Shown: positions 17,078 to 28,277, numbered from the stretch's first letter. The stretch is DNA of 64,000 nt from Verrucomicrobiaceae bacterium (GCA_015075365.1 JABTUN010000001.1:1612001-1676000); one strand, 5' to 3'. Translations and numbers: made by a program. The notes: generated from the sequence alone by a model not told the origin.

Positions 17078-20000
17078 TCATTTCCGCGCTTTTTGGACTT
17101 CGTCGATGGATTTGGCGATGTTCGTTTTCCAAGCGCCTTGGAGTTTGTCGGGATCGGCGCGGTTCAGGGTTTTCAAGGCGTCGTCAAACTGCCCGCGGCG
17201 GGTTTGGATGCGGGCAATGCCTTGCAGCGCGGCATATTCATCGGCACCGCCGAGGCGCGTTTTGCCTTCGAGAATGGCTTCGTAGGCTTCGAGGGCCTTC
17301 GCGTCGTCCTTGAGGTTGGTTTCGCGGTTTTTAGCGAGAACGAGCCGCACGGACTCGCGGACGCGAGGATCGCCGATCCATTCCAAGGCCGCGATGAGGT
17401 CGGTTTCGGCCTGGGAGCCGTTTTTGATGATGAAATGGGCGCGGCCGCGATGATGCAAACCATCGCCACGCTTCCAGAAGGGCCATTTCGCGAAGTCTTC
17501 GGCTTCGAACTGCTTCACGACTTCAGCCGCCTGGAAGTTGGCGAGCAGGTTTTGCATCTGCGCGGCTTTTCGGACGGCTTCGATGGGGATCTGGTTGATG
17601 AAGGTGGCCTTTTTGTCGTGCAGAGCGGCTTGTTCGAGTGCGGCGGCTTTTTGAAAGTCGGTGGCCTGGCCGCTGGCGAGGGCGAGGAAGGGCTCGGGTT
17701 GGCGTTTTTGCATTGCGGCGTGAAAACCGAGCGCGAAATCGGTGACGGTCGGATCGGCGTCGAAGCGGTGCGATTTGCCGTCGTAGAAGTGCGCGAACTT
17801 CATCGGCTCGTGGAAGCCTTCGGTGCCGGTTGGAGAGAAGGCGCTGTGCTCCTGGCCATCCTCGCGGATGCGCTGGCGGCAGATGTTGATATGCCAGGGC
17901 AGGCTTTGCGTGGGCTTGCGGCCGATGAGCTGATGCAGCGGATCGTTTTCATCCTGCGTGACGGGCAGGCTGATCTCGATGGTCCAATGATCATCGGCGA
18001 TGTGCGTGGCGACCTCCGCCTTGGCATCCCAGGTGAACCACTGGCCGCGTGGCGCACCGCGGTCAAGATCGACGACATGACCTGCGGGGCTGATGGCGAT
18101 CTGATAATACGAGTGCGTCTCGGTGGCGATCTCCAGCTCGATGGCGTCGCCATGCCAGATGGCCTGGTCGTCATCACGCGTGGAGGCGCTCAGGGGCTTC
18201 TCGCCGCGTCGTTCGTCGCAGCGGATGGCGAAGACGACGTTGTTTCCCTGCCAGCCGCCTTTGAACGAGGTGCCAAAGGTGGGCGTGCGACCCGTTTGAA
18301 GCTCGCGAAGCTTGCCCGTGGCGGCCACGGGGCAGTTTTGCCAATACTCGTCATCGAGTTTGCCATCGATCACGACGCCTTTCGCATCACCGACGAGGCG
18401 CAGCGTGGGCACAGGCCCGCGTTTCTGGCCGAGCTGCACGGATTTCATGCGCAGGCCTTTGAGGAAGTCGTCGATGAGGGCGAGGCGTTTGCCAAAAACG
18501 CTCGCGGCATCGGCCTTCGCTTTCGCTTTTTCGAAGAGGGCGAGTGCTTCATCGGCTTTTGATTTGTCCTCATCCATCGCGGCCCAGCTTGACTCGCAGT
18601 GGTTGAAAAAGGCCAGCATCTCCTGCTGCGCGGGGCCGTAGAAGAGCTGGCAATACTCGCGCAGCATCGCATTGGCATTCGTGCTCTTGCCGCCCCAGTA
18701 GGCACGGGCGGTGAAGTAAACGAGGAAGTGATTGAAGCCGATGCCGACCTTGTCGAAATCCTGCCGCACGCTCAGCCAGATGTCCTCGCCATCGGATTGG
18801 CCTTTCGTGGCGTTCACCGTGTCCACCAACGCATGCGCGGCATAGCCCGGCAGATACCAGCCGCGATCGGTGAAGGGATAGTTTTCGAAGATGAGCAGCG
18901 GCTGCGTGGTCTTTTGCGCCCACGCGGCACGCAAAGCCTCCGGCGCGGCCTCGCCCTCGCCTTTCGCGCCTGCTTTGTTGATGGGTCGGCGACCACCGAC
19001 GATGCAGACCTGCACATTGGGCTCCAGCTTGTCGATCTTCAATGGTGGCAGCGTGTAAACGCCGTAGGCGCAGTTCAGCACTTTGGCCTTCGGATGCGTC
19101 TTCGCGAGCTCCTTCGCCACGCGATTGACGAAGTCCCACACGTAGTCGCTGAGCAGGCCGCGTTCGTTGCGTTCGGGCGAATCCTTGCCGCGGCACTTCT
19201 CGCACTGGCAGATGGACGTGTAACCATCCGGCGGCATGATGGAGACGGTTTCAAAGTGATACGTGTCGAGCTGCGCCCGTGCCCAGCGCAGCGTCTCGCG
19301 AAAGAGCTCGTCGTTCGAGTAGCAGAGCTGGCACTTTGAGTCGCCGGAGCGGAAGTCGCGCTTGCCGCCGTAGATCGCGAACCACTCGGGATGCTTCGCG
19401 AAGACCTCGTCGCGATTCGTCATCGTCGCCATGCCATGGGCGATTTGCAGACGCTCGTCGTTGCGCATGCCGAGGCGCATCGTCCACAGCGCCGTTTCCA
19501 GACCGACGACGCCGAAACGGAAATTGAACTGCCGCAGGCGGAAGTCCGGTCGCACCGTTTCATCGAGCTTCGGCAGCTCGATCGTTTTCAACGACGGCAG
19601 CACCTCGCCAAGCTCGCCCGGCAGATACCAGCGCGCGCCGAGCCGGTGCAGGAAGCCGCACACGGCATTGAAGCTGCCGCGTTCATCGAGTCCCCAGATT
19701 TCGAGAAACTCGTTCTTTGCGGTTGGCATGCCGTCGGGCTTGCCCGTGTCGCCAGGCAGTTTGAGGCGGTTCTTATACAAACCGGCCGCGGGCATGCCAT
19801 ACGGTGCGCCGACGATCTGCTCCCACTCAGCCTGCGCCCGCGAAATGTCGCTGTTGTTGCGTGCAAACGGCCCCACGGGCTCGAACTCGCTGTCCTCGCC
19901 GACGAGCGCCAGCCAGTCCGCACCGCTGGCGATGCGATACGCGCCGTCTTTGAGGCCGTCGGCCTTCACCGGGCAGGCCTCGCTCGCGCCAATGAACACC

Positions 20001-20215
20001 TTCACCGCCTTGCCTGAAGGCTGCGTGACGATGGACAGCCGTGCGCCGCTGATCTTCTCAATCTGCTGCCGAAATTCATGCGCCGCGACGCGCTGCATGC
20101 GCGTGGGCTTTTCGGCGATGACGATCTCCGCGCGAGGCTGGCCGTTTTCGACGAGAAAGGGCTGGGCGAGGGCGGAAGTGGCAAAAAGAAAGGAAAGATG
20201 CAGGCGCAGGAACAT
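17078..20215 (-). CDS. Secreted DUF4838 protein with CBM9-like domain
   Basis: The 1045-residue protein has a signal peptide (MFLRLHLSFLFATSALAQ). The N-terminal part (PRAEIVIAEKPTRMQRVAAHEF...) is the alpha-glucuronidase-type N-terminal fold, followed by the DUF4838 region with SIMPPDGYTSICQCEKCRG and NCAYGVYTLPPLKIDKLEPNV. Around residues 605-800 a carbohydrate-binding family 9-like module starts VVIDGKLDDEYWQNCPVA and includes DAIELEIATETHSYYQIAIS. A helical, tetratricopeptide-like tail (LIAALEWIGDPRVRESVRLVL, YAALQGIARIQTRRGQFDDAL) ends the protein. The architecture suggests a large secreted glycoside-active or glycan-binding enzyme; activity is unproven. Confidence 0.8.
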   Translation of the reverse strand: MFLRLHLSFLFATSALAQPFLVENGQPRAEIVIAEKPTRMQRVAAHEFRQQIEKISGARLSIVTQPSGKAVKVFIGASEACPVKADGLKDGAYRIASGADWLALVGEDSEFEPVGPFARNNSDISRAQAEWEQIVGAPYGMPAAGLYKNRLKLPGDTGKPDGMPTAKNEFLEIWGLDERGSFNAVCGFLHRLGARWYLPGELGEVLPSLKTIELPKLDETVRPDFRLRQFNFRFGVVGLETALWTMRLGMRNDERLQIAHGMATMTNRDEVFAKHPEWFAIYGGKRDFRSGDSKCQLCYSNDELFRETLRWARAQLDTYHFETVSIMPPDGYTSICQCEKCRGKDSPERNERGLLSDYVWDFVNRVAKELAKTHPKAKVLNCAYGVYTLPPLKIDKLEPNVQVCIVGGRRPINKAGAKGEGEAAPEALRAAWAQKTTQPLLIFENYPFTDRGWYLPGYAAHALVDTVNATKGQSDGEDIWLSVRQDFDKVGIGFNHFLVYFTARAYWGGKSTNANAMLREYCQLFYGPAQQEMLAFFNHCESSWAAMDEDKSKADEALALFEKAKAKADAASVFGKRLALIDDFLKGLRMKSVQLGQKRGPVPTLRLVGDAKGVVIDGKLDDEYWQNCPVAATGKLRELQTGRTPTFGTSFKGGWQGNNVVFAIRCDERRGEKPLSASTRDDDQAIWHGDAIELEIATETHSYYQIAISPAGHVVDLDRGAPRGQWFTWDAKAEVATHIADDHWTIEISLPVTQDENDPLHQLIGRKPTQSLPWHINICRQRIREDGQEHSAFSPTGTEGFHEPMKFAHFYDGKSHRFDADPTVTDFALGFHAAMQKRQPEPFLALASGQATDFQKAAALEQAALHDKKATFINQIPIEAVRKAAQMQNLLANFQAAEVVKQFEAEDFAKWPFWKRGDGLHHRGRAHFIIKNGSQAETDLIAALEWIGDPRVRESVRLVLAKNRETNLKDDAKALEAYEAILEGKTRLGGADEYAALQGIARIQTRRGQFDDALKTLNRADPDKLQGAWKTNIAKSIDEVQKARK

Positions 20216-20308
20216 GAAGCACGCAAAACGCAGTCCAGAGTCTCATCTCGCCAATTTCCGCCCGCCTGCCGCCTGCATGGCCCACCATGGCCTGGCCCGG
20301 CCCGCCTC

Positions 20309-21151
20309 TCACCTGCGCAGCTCCGCAATGCCGCGGCTGAGGCGGAAGAGGGTCCGCACCTCCGCGTCGGTCAGCACACGGTTGAAGAGGGCGATGTCAT
20401 CCAGCAGGCCGACATAGCTGTAGCCGAGTGTGAGAGCGCTCTGCTCGATGTCCCAGTTGAAGCTGTTCTCCCAGCCGGTAAACTCACCTGCTTTCACGCC
20501 GTCGAGATAAAGGCGGCCCCAGCCGTCCTTCGCGCCTGTGTTGGCGTTGCCAAAAGCGAAGCACACATGCGTCCAGCGCTCGCTGCTGAAGGGAGGTTTT
20601 TCCACGGCCACCATCGGGCGGCGGGCCATCTCCTCCCACTTCTCGTTGTTCGGATTCCAGAGCTTGGTGACGGCCATGATGGCGTAGCGAAAGTGGCGCG
20701 GCGTATGATCCTTGCTGAACTCGACGAACATGTTCCCCTCGCCCCACGCCTGCGCCACAAACTGCAGCGGATCGCAGTAACCAGGCTCCAGATCCTTGTC
20801 CGGGTCCAGCTTCATCCAAAACGACGCGCTGCCGCTCCAATTCTTTGGTTGGAAGCCGAGGTTTCCCTTCCCACGGAAGAACACGAGGTCCTTCGACTTC
20901 CGGCGGAAGGCCAGCGCATCGCCAAAGCGCCCCTCACCCTTCGCGATCTCGATGCCGTCGGCCTCCGCGAGACCTGGTTTCGGTTCTGTCCGCTTGCGGC
21001 CAGGCGCGGTGAGGATTTGTTTCTCACCCGTGGCAAAGTCCGCGTCCGCGCCGTGGTCAAACGACGCATGAAACAGCAACGCGGACTTCAGCGCCTCATC
21101 GGCGCTGACGGTGAATGTGAAGGCGAGGAGGAAAGGAGCGATGCGCAACAT
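20309..21151 (-). CDS. Secreted LamG/concanavalin-like domain protein
   Basis: The 280-residue protein has a signal peptide (MLRIAPFLLAFTFTVSA) and one laminin-G-like jelly roll: SALLFHASFDHGADADF at the start, GNLGFQPKNWSGSASFWMKLD in the middle and RWTHVCFAFGNAN...GRLYLDGVKAGEF, then LDDIALFNRVLTDAEVRTLF at the end. Such domains bind glycans or act as recognition modules on secreted proteins. It lies 23 bp after the deacetylase and before the DUF4838 gene in the same operon, so it probably takes part in handling the same extracellular polymer. Confidence 0.8.
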   Translation of the reverse strand: MLRIAPFLLAFTFTVSADEALKSALLFHASFDHGADADFATGEKQILTAPGRKRTEPKPGLAEADGIEIAKGEGRFGDALAFRRKSKDLVFFRGKGNLGFQPKNWSGSASFWMKLDPDKDLEPGYCDPLQFVAQAWGEGNMFVEFSKDHTPRHFRYAIMAVTKLWNPNNEKWEEMARRPMVAVEKPPFSSERWTHVCFAFGNANTGAKDGWGRLYLDGVKAGEFTGWENSFNWDIEQSALTLGYSYVGLLDDIALFNRVLTDAEVRTLFRLSRGIAELRR

Positions 21152-21174
21152 GGGTGGATGGGTGGCAGATTGTC

Positions 21175-22527
21175 TCAGGGCTTGGAGGCGATGGAATAGA
21201 TAGCGTCGCGGGGCGGGACGTCGAAGCGCAGCAGCCTCGCTCCACCAACCTCGATGAGCTGTGTGGCGATGGATGCGCCTGATTCATCTTTGATCTCGAC
21301 TTTCGCGGCAGGTGGAACCACTTCCAGCGTGAGCGGTTGATCGTAAAGAGCCGCATCGGTGGCGCAGTCGAGCTGGAAGGTGAGGCTGTTCGCATCGGAT
21401 TTCACGAGCGTGAGCTTCGCACTACTGCGCTCGGTTTGATATTTGTGGATGTCCGCCATGCCGGCGATCCAGAGCTTGTCTTGATGCTGTTTGGCGATGT
21501 CGAGCGCGGCACGGAAGTTCGCCTCGCTGCTGCTGAGGCCCTCGCCGATGTAGTGGTAATGCACGCGGCACCACAGGCCGCGCTCCAGGTGGGTTTGCAG
21601 CGCCTTGCGGAAGGCCTCCACACGTCCGCCGTAGCTGTCATCCATGCCGAGCGAGCCGCTGGAGGCATCAAACTGATGATACTTGTCGAGGTAGTGGCGC
21701 AGCCTGCGCGTGGTCTCCCACAGCGTGCCACCGCCGAGATTCAGCGCCGTGAGCTTGCTTTTGCCGGGGTTGAGTTTCCAAATCGCCTCCGCCGCGCCGC
21801 CAATCTCGCGCTCCATGTCCTCGTCACCTTTTGCACCGCGATGATGCGCGGAGTGGTTTGCCAGTTCCATGTCACCCTGCTTCATCACGGCCTCCCATTC
21901 GGCGTGCTGCGTCTCAAACGAGTAGTTTTGTCGGCTGCCGGGCTCTTTCGGCCCTGGATTGACCATGAAGGTGCCTTTGAAGCCGTATTCGCGCAGGATG
22001 GGAACGGCTTTGCTGAGGTGCGTGGGATGCGAGTCATCAAAACGGATGCTCAGAGCCGCGGTGCGACCCTGCGGCCAGTTCGCAATGCGCACCTGCGCAC
22101 CACTCGTGACATCCTGAATCACGCGTTCCTTGTCCGAAGTGCTGCGCGGCAGCGGCACCGAAGGCTCCACGACCTGCACGATGAATGCGCTCACCTTCTC
22201 GTTGATCGGCACGACGAGATTCTCCCACTCAATGCCGGAGCGTCTCACCAGCATCGCCGTGCCCGCTTCGTCTCGCGCCTCCACATCATTCGCAGGCCAC
22301 ACGTTGCGCCCGGACTTTGGCAGCTCCACCCGCACACTCAGCGGCTGCGATTCACCCATGCGTTCCACCTGCACCCGCAGCTTGAACTTTTCCAAGCTCG
22401 TCGCGCTGACTGTGGCAGGTCCTTGATAGCGATCGAACGACACCTGCACACCGCCAAGCCCTGTTGTTTGAGCATTGGCCTGGGCAATCAACCAGATGAG
22501 AAAACAGACGCAGAGCTTCTTGGTCAT
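21175..22527 (-). CDS. Secreted polysaccharide deacetylase-like protein
   Basis: The start MTKKLCVCFLIWLIAQANAQ gives a signal peptide. After an N-terminal beta domain of about 150 residues, a NodB-type fold appears: ALSIRFDDSHPTHLSKAVPILREYGFKGTFMVNP near residue 160 (D-D pair) and ELANHSAHHRG near residue 218 (metal-binding H-x-x-x-H). Carbohydrate esterase family 4 enzymes remove N- or O-acetyl groups with such a site. The ATG overlaps the stop of the ThuA gene (ATGA), indicating translational coupling. A C-terminal beta domain (LTLEVVPPAAKVEIKDE) resembles a DUF4832- or bacterial Ig-like cap. Substrate unknown. Confidence 0.75.
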   Translation of the reverse strand: MTKKLCVCFLIWLIAQANAQTTGLGGVQVSFDRYQGPATVSATSLEKFKLRVQVERMGESQPLSVRVELPKSGRNVWPANDVEARDEAGTAMLVRRSGIEWENLVVPINEKVSAFIVQVVEPSVPLPRSTSDKERVIQDVTSGAQVRIANWPQGRTAALSIRFDDSHPTHLSKAVPILREYGFKGTFMVNPGPKEPGSRQNYSFETQHAEWEAVMKQGDMELANHSAHHRGAKGDEDMEREIGGAAEAIWKLNPGKSKLTALNLGGGTLWETTRRLRHYLDKYHQFDASSGSLGMDDSYGGRVEAFRKALQTHLERGLWCRVHYHYIGEGLSSSEANFRAALDIAKQHQDKLWIAGMADIHKYQTERSSAKLTLVKSDANSLTFQLDCATDAALYDQPLTLEVVPPAAKVEIKDESGASIATQLIEVGGARLLRFDVPPRDAIYSIASKP

Positions 22528-23294
22528 GGTTTTGAAGAAATAGACCACTTCACCGCATTGACCAGCAAACGACGCACATCGGCGATCCGCATGTCCTCCG
22601 GCGCACCGAGGCTGGTGTAGAAGATGCGGGCTTTGTTGGGGCCATAGCTGCGTATCCAGGCCACAGGCTGCGGTGGGGTGGATGCTCCTGCTCCCGCAGT
22701 GCCGATGAGAAGGGGCGTGGCATCGGCGGCGAGCGGCAGGACTTTGTAGAGCGATTGATGACCGCGGATGTTCGCGGCGTTCACGCCTTCGAGCAGCGGT
22801 GTTTGGATGCCATCGGTCACGCTCACAGTGTAAGGCAGTCCTTTGGTCTCGTAGCCGGTGTTTTCACCGCCGAGCACATCATGCGTGAACTCCGGCCAGA
22901 TGGTCAGACCGGCATCGACAGTGTCTTTCGGGCGCGGAATGAAGGCGTGGTTCGCGGTGCGGATGCCGAGCAGCGGCTTGCCGGCATTGAGATGCGCGCG
23001 CACGGCCTCCATCTGCTCCTTTGGCAAAAAACGGCGGCGCGAGAAGAGAATGAGCAGGTCCGCATCCTTCAACGCCGCGACGAGGCCTTCAAAGTGGTGC
23101 TTCACCGGCTTGTCACCGACCACAACGGTCACTTGATGGCCCTGCGGGCGCAGTTCATTCGCCGCGAAGGCGTTCATCGAGTTCACCGCGTCGTAATTGT
23201 CCGGCTCCTCGACGGCCATGATGACGATGTTGGCCGCGTGAGAGGTGGTGATGAGGCTGAAGAGCCACGTCAGAGTGAGAAGAATGGGTTTCAT
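22524..23294 (-). CDS. Secreted ThuA-like (trehalose utilisation) domain protein
   Basis: The 256-residue protein begins MKPILLTLTWLFSLITTSHA, a Sec signal. The glutamine-amidotransferase-like ThuA fold is visible as NIVIMAVEEPDNYDAVNSM, DADLLILFSRRRFLPKEQMEAVRAHLNAGKPLLGIRTANHAF and WPEFTHDVLGGENTGY, then ARIFYTSLGAPEDMRIADVRRLLVNAVKW. ThuA proteins accompany sugar-oxidising enzymes, and their biochemical role is unsettled. It is translationally coupled to the deacetylase and lies 50 bp after a DUF1501 gene. The first 18 residues of the longer frame are excluded because the signal peptide starts here. Confidence 0.85.
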   Translation of the reverse strand: MKPILLTLTWLFSLITTSHAANIVIMAVEEPDNYDAVNSMNAFAANELRPQGHQVTVVVGDKPVKHHFEGLVAALKDADLLILFSRRRFLPKEQMEAVRAHLNAGKPLLGIRTANHAFIPRPKDTVDAGLTIWPEFTHDVLGGENTGYETKGLPYTVSVTDGIQTPLLEGVNAANIRGHQSLYKVLPLAADATPLLIGTAGAGASTPPQPVAWIRSYGPNKARIFYTSLGAPEDMRIADVRRLLVNAVKWSISSKP

Positions 23295-23344
23295 GACGAG
23301 TGACGGGCGTTTGCACACCGTGCTTCCTTGATGCGGCGGGTGAA

Positions 23345-24634
23345 TCAACCAAACAGCGCCTTCACCGGCTGGCCGCGATCGGTGATGGGCACAGGGCGGT
23401 CACCATCGTAGAGCTCCTTGGATGGATTGATGCCAAGATCGGCCAGAATGGTGGCGAAGAGGTCGGGAACGCCGCAGGGGTTCTCGACGGGCTTTTTGCA
23501 CTCGTCGTCCGTCACTCCCCACGCACCGCAGTGCTTCAGCCCGCCACCAGCGAGCACGACGCTGAACGCGCTGCCTTGATGGCCGCGTCCGCCGCCACCA
23601 TCGAACGCGGAGGGGCGTCCGAACTCGGTGTTCACGACAATGAGCGTCTTGTCGAGCAGTCCGTGCGCCTTGAGATCGGTGATGAGCGTGCTGAGCGCCT
23701 GGTCGAGGTCCTGGATGAGCACATGCTGCTTGAGCTGACCCTGGTTGTGCGTGTCCCAGCCGGTGCCGTTCACGAAATTGAGGTTGTGCGAGACCTCAAT
23801 GAAACGCACGCCACGCTGGATGAGGCGACGGGCGAGCAAACAACGCTGCCCGAACTCGCTGCCGTAGGCCGTGCGCAGCTCGCCTTTCTCCGACTTCAAA
23901 TCGAAGACCTGCATGAACTCCGGCCCGGCCAGCGCCAGGCTCTCCTGCAACGCGGTGTCGTATTCGTTGAGGATGGGGCTGGAGCGCAGTTCCTTCGCGC
24001 TTTGGCGCATGGTGCCAAGCAACTGCTCCCGGCGGCTCTGACGCGGATCGAGGATGTGCTCCGGACGCTTCAGACCGGCAGGACCGGCCTCGGTGTCGAG
24101 CAAATAGAGGAATCCGGCCTTCGCGCCGAGGAACCCAGGCCCGCGCGAGAAGTTCGGATAACCGATGAGCACATAGGCGGGCACGCCTTCGGCGGCAGCA
24201 CCGCGTTCGCTCGCGATCATGGACCCGAGCGAGGGATACACGGTAGTGCCGCTGACATTGCGGCCCGTGTGCATGCGGTTGGAGGCGGCCGCATGTTCGT
24301 CGATCACGTCATGATTCACCGTCCGCATGGCGGTGATGTGCTCCATGAGCTTTGCGCAGAGCGAGAGATGCTCGGTGACCTTCACGCCGGGCACGGAGGT
24401 CTCGATGCTGGGATAATAACTGCCCGCCTTCTTCGCCTTCGGATCACCGAGCGCTTTCGGATCCCAAGTGTCCACCTGCGCGGCACCACCGCCGAGCCAG
24501 ATGTGGATGCAATGCTCCGCCTTCCCCATCGGGAAATGCGCGACATGAGCGGCTTCCTTCGCCATCAAGGCCAGGTCAGCATTCGAGGCGACACCGGCAG
24601 CACCGGCAAGCTTGAGAAGGGAACGTCTTTTCAT
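23345..24634 (-). CDS. Exported DUF1501 protein (second copy)
   Basis: The 429-residue protein starts [17 protein letters not shown], a Tat-like leader. It shows the DUF1501 pattern: [76 protein letters not shown] and [26 protein letters not shown]1501 has the alkaline-phosphatase/sulfatase superfamily fold, with conserved D, H and N residues but without the sulfatase cysteine. It almost always follows a DUF1549/DUF1553 cytochrome gene; here it lies 22 bp after one, as expected. Molecular function is unknown in the family. Confidence 0.88.
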   Translation of the reverse strand: MKRRSLLKLAGAAGVASNADLALMAKEAAHVAHFPMGKAEHCIHIWLGGGAAQVDTWDPKALGDPKAKKAGSYYPSIETSVPGVKVTEHLSLCAKLMEHITAMRTVNHDVIDEHAAASNRMHTGRNVSGTTVYPSLGSMIASERGAAAEGVPAYVLIGYPNFSRGPGFLGAKAGFLYLLDTEAGPAGLKRPEHILDPRQSRREQLLGTMRQSAKELRSSPILNEYDTALQESLALAGPEFMQVFDLKSEKGELRTAYGSEFGQRCLLARRLIQRGVRFIEVSHNLNFVNGTGWDTHNQGQLKQHVLIQDLDQALSTLITDLKAHGLLDKTLIVVNTEFGRPSAFDGGGGRGHQGSAFSVVLAGGGLKHCGAWGVTDDECKKPVENPCGVPDLFATILADLGINPSKELYDGDRPVPITDRGQPVKALFG

Positions 24635-24656
24635 GGGAATCGATGATGGTGAGGGG

Positions 24657-27600
24657 TCACGGCAGATGCACGAACTCCGGGGAGTTCAGCACGGCCCAGA
24701 GCAGGTCTTCGAGACGCTCGCGCCAGTCGGGGCGCAGGGCGGTGGTGGGCGGATTGCCTTCACGGGCGCGTTTTTCGAGCTCGATCTTGATGCTGTTGGC
24801 TCCGGCGGAGAGGTGGTTCGACCAGGCGACATATTTCAGCGGCGGCAGCTTCACAGGCGACGGACGTTTGCCTTCGGGGATGATGCGCTCTTTGAAACCG
24901 GGGCTGATCAACGCGGCGAAACTTTGGCGCTCGGCCTCGGTGGGATGACGGGTGAGCAGGCGGAGGAAGATCTGATCCACCAACTGGGCATCGCTGAGTT
25001 TTTCATCCAGGGCGAGCGCGGTGATGGCGTTTTTTTCATCCAGCGTCGTCACCCAGCGGCCCAGGGCGCCGTTGGCGAGGATGGCGGGCTGGCGCACGTT
25101 GGCGGCGGTTTCGCGCACGCTCTTCGGCTCCTGCCGTGAGGGACGCCAGCCGAAGTTTTCCAGCACGTCCACGATGATCTGCGCCTTCGGAATGGCGAGG
25201 CTGGGGCGGTCGCGTTCGTTCGAGAGGGAGGTGAACTCCCAGGCGCGGCGCGGATGGCCGAGACTGATCATGGCGCTCTCCGACTGCGTGCCGTCGTTGT
25301 CCATCGTCAGCTCCTCGGAGTCGAGGTTTTTGCCCACGGAGGCAAACAGCGAGTCCACGATCTGCTCGGCGGTCATGCGGCGCGGCAGCGGTGCGGCAAA
25401 GTCGGGTGTGGCTCCCTTTTCGAGCGGGCGCGGACGACGCTGATAAGCCTCGGAGGTCAGAATGCGGCGCTCCAGGTGCTTCAGGTCATAGCCATGCGCC
25501 ACGAAGTCGCGCGCCAGCCACTCCAGCAGCTCGGGATGCGTGGGTTTGGAGGCCTCCCAGTCGTCCACGGGCTCGACAAAGCCGCGACCGAGAAACTGCT
25601 TCCACACGCGGTTCACGATGACCTGCGCGAAGCGCTCGTTATGGGGCGAGGTGATGAGCGCGGCGAGCTGCGCGCGGCTGTCGCTGCTCTTGTGCGGTGC
25701 GGCAGCTTTTTCATCGACCATCAGCGTTTTCTCAAAGAGCGCCGGCCAGCCGGGCGAGACTTTTTCACCGGGCTTGAGCGTGATCTCGATGAGCGGCTTG
25801 CGTCCGGCGAAGGTGCTCATGGGCACGGAGGAGGTCTCCGGCAGCGTGATCTCCTTGCGGTTCAGCATCGCGGCCATGGCAAAGAGATCGTGCTGCTTGG
25901 ACTCGTGATACGGCGAATCGTGGCAGCGCGCGCAGGTCATCTCCTGGCCGAGGAAGGCGGTGCTGAGGATGTGTGCCTTCGCCGCCATGGGCACGTCGTT
26001 TTGCGCGGCGAGTGAGAAGCCCGCCGGACCGCCTGCGAGCACGCCGCCTTCCATCATGATGAGTTCCGTGACAAAGCGGTCCATCGGCAGGTTGTCGCTG
26101 AGCGCCTCATGAATCCAGTAACGGAAGGGGCCGGAGTTGTTGAGGCTGGGCTTGAGGATGTTCGGATTCTCCGCCAGCACATCCTGCCAGTAGGCGGTCC
26201 AGTGGTCGGCGCGGCGTGGATCGTTCAGCAGGCGCTCAATGGCACGCTCGCGACGCTGCGGCGAGTCCTCGGCGAGAAAGGCAGTCACCTCCTCCGCGCT
26301 CGGCACCACGCCGACGGTGTCGAGCGTGACGCGGCGCAGGAACTCGAGATCATCGGTGAGCGGAGCAGGCTCGATCTTCTCTCCAGCGCTGGCATACGAC
26401 GCACCCTGCGCGATCCAGTCGGCGAGCACCTTGCGCTGCGCTTCGGAAAGCGGATCACCTTTCGGCGGCATAAGATCATCGCCCGCGTCGGGATGAATGG
26501 CGCTGATGAGGCGGCTCTCGGCGGGCTTGCCGGGAACGATGGCCGGATCGCCGGAGTCGCCGCCCTTTTGCGCGGCTTCGAGCGTGTTCAGGCGCAGGCC
26601 GCCCTTCGCCTTCTCCTCGTGGCAGCGATAGCAGTTCTCCGCGAAGATAGGCTTGATCTGCTTCTCGAAATCAATGCCGCCCGCCGCCTTCGCATTGGCC
26701 GCGTTGGCCTTAGCCCAGAAGGCGGCGAGCAGCGCGTCGATGCCTTCCGCGTTCTTCAACGCAGGCTTGGCGGCGATGACTTTTTTCGCCTCGGCGTGGC
26801 GTGTCGCCCAGAAGCCGTCCTCCTTCGCACGCAGGGCTATACGGCGCTCCTGGTCGAGCTGCGTGTAGAACGCGAGGCGCTCTTTGCGATAAGCGTCCCA
26901 GCCTTCATCCGTGAGCGGCACGACACGCTCCGAAGGCGTGAAGAGCACCTGCTGGCCGTCGGCGGTGCGCAGGCTGAGGCTCGTCTCGCCGAGCGTGGTG
27001 CGCACGCGGCCGTTGCCGGCAATCATTTCAAAGACATAGACGTGCGGTTTGCCATCGCTCTCGATGGTGATGCGTGCCTCGCGATCTCCCGGCCCGAGCA
27101 ACCGCAGCGCGGGGCCGCTGCGCTCAACCTCCTCATGCTCCACCTCGTTGTGCGCGCCGCCGCCGGTGTTGCCAAAGAGGATCTCGCTGATGACTTTGCC
27201 ATCCATCCACAGGCGGCCCTGGCCGCGCACGCGCATGAGCAGTTCCTGCCTGCCCGCGGGCAGCGTCACCTCCGCCATGGCACGCAGCAGATACGGATTG
27301 CTGCGCTCAGCGCGCACTCCGGTGTCCGTGTATTTTTGCGCGATCTGGAAGAAGCCGAACACGTCCTCTTCATACACGTCCACCGGCGCGGGATACTGGC
27401 GCGGCCATTTCGCGGCCTTGCCGATGTTTTCGACGATCTCCACGCGCACCTTGTCCTTCGGCAGTCCACCCTCCGGCAGCACCGGCGTGTAAGGCAGCAC
27501 GGGATAGCGCGCGGCAATGGTCTTCTCCGGCAAAATGCCGTGATAAAGCCGCACCTCGTCCATCAGACCATCGAAGCTCACACTTTCCTTCCGCCCCATT

Positions 27601-28277
27601 GAGGTGCCGAGCCAGACCTCGTCATTGTCCACCACCGGAGCCTGTTTCGTCGCGCCGCCCATATCCCAAGCGCCTGGCGCGAGTTCGCCATCAATGTAGC
27701 CGCGGATCGTCTCCGGTTTGCCGAACTCATACGTCACCGCCACATGATGCCAGCCGCTGCCAGCCGCGATGCCGCCTGTTGTCGTCCAGCGATGCCAGTC
27801 GCCCGCGTGATCGCCGTCCTTGCGGCTGCGGAAGAGAAAACTTGGCCGCAGGAAGCCGCCGCTGTCCCACAGACGCAGCCCCCAGTTCTGATTGTTTGCG
27901 GCCTGCCCCGGATTCGACGTGCGCCCTTTGCCGAGGATATAAACATTGCCGCCCTTCGGTGCCGAGGCCGGATTCACCCACGCCTCGATGGTGATGCTGT
28001 CGCCGTTGTCGAAATCGAAGAGGCTCTTCTCACCCGGATCGGTCACGCGAATGAAGCTGCCCTTTGCTCCGCTGAAAAGCGCCGCCTTGTTGCCTGCGGG
28101 GATGTCCTTGAACTGCTTCGGCGACGGCCCTTCCTGCCCAAACACCACGCCTCCCTCGGCTTTGCCAATGTCTGCCTTATCGGCATCAAATGACCACTGC
28201 GCGACAGGCGCGGGATCGGCGGCCAACGAGGTAGAAACGAAAATGGAGAGCCAAAGGCACGACTTCAGGGAGAACAT
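24657..28277 (-). CDS. Secreted LamG - planctomycete cytochrome C - DUF1549 - DUF1553 protein
   Basis: The 1206-residue protein has a signal peptide ([20 protein letters not shown]). Domain order: LamG at about 20-235 ([14 protein letters not shown]... [16 protein letters not shown]), a beta-rich PA14-like segment at about 280-440 with [16 protein letters not shown], a planctomycete cytochrome c domain with CYRCH at 549-553, DUF1549 from about 636 with [13 protein letters not shown] near 780, then DUF1553 to the C-terminus ([15 protein letters not shown]). The haem motif suggests electron transfer at the cell surface or in the periplasm. It heads an operon with the DUF1501, ThuA, deacetylase, LamG and DUF4838 genes. 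The LamG and PA14-like extension is an unusual N-terminal addition likely to bind glycan. Confidence 0.88.
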   Translation of the reverse strand: MFSLKSCLWLSIFVSTSLAADPAPVAQWSFDADKADIGKAEGGVVFGQEGPSPKQFKDIPAGNKAALFSGAKGSFIRVTDPGEKSLFDFDNGDSITIEAWVNPASAPKGGNVYILGKGRTSNPGQAANNQNWGLRLWDSGGFLRPSFLFRSRKDGDHAGDWHRWTTTGGIAAGSGWHHVAVTYEFGKPETIRGYIDGELAPGAWDMGGATKQAPVVDNDEVWLGTSMGRKESVSFDGLMDEVRLYHGILPEKTIAARYPVLPYTPVLPEGGLPKDKVRVEIVENIGKAAKWPRQYPAPVDVYEEDVFGFFQIAQKYTDTGVRAERSNPYLLRAMAEVTLPAGRQELLMRVRGQGRLWMDGKVISEILFGNTGGGAHNEVEHEEVERSGPALRLLGPGDREARITIESDGKPHVYVFEMIAGNGRVRTTLGETSLSLRTADGQQVLFTPSERVVPLTDEGWDAYRKERLAFYTQLDQERRIALRAKEDGFWATRHAEAKKVIAAKPALKNAEGIDALLAAFWAKANAANAKAAGGIDFEKQIKPIFAENCYRCHEEKAKGGLRLNTLEAAQKGGDSGDPAIVPGKPAESRLISAIHPDAGDDLMPPKGDPLSEAQRKVLADWIAQGASYASAGEKIEPAPLTDDLEFLRRVTLDTVGVVPSAEEVTAFLAEDSPQRRERAIERLLNDPRRADHWTAYWQDVLAENPNILKPSLNNSGPFRYWIHEALSDNLPMDRFVTELIMMEGGVLAGGPAGFSLAAQNDVPMAAKAHILSTAFLGQEMTCARCHDSPYHESKQHDLFAMAAMLNRKEITLPETSSVPMSTFAGRKPLIEITLKPGEKVSPGWPALFEKTLMVDEKAAAPHKSSDSRAQLAALITSPHNERFAQVIVNRVWKQFLGRGFVEPVDDWEASKPTHPELLEWLARDFVAHGYDLKHLERRILTSEAYQRRPRPLEKGATPDFAAPLPRRMTAEQIVDSLFASVGKNLDSEELTMDNDGTQSESAMISLGHPRRAWEFTSLSNERDRPSLAIPKAQIIVDVLENFGWRPSRQEPKSVRETAANVRQPAILANGALGRWVTTLDEKNAITALALDEKLSDAQLVDQIFLRLLTRHPTEAERQSFAALISPGFKERIIPEGKRPSPVKLPPLKYVAWSNHLSAGANSIKIELEKRAREGNPPTTALRPDWRERLEDLLWAVLNSPEFVHLP

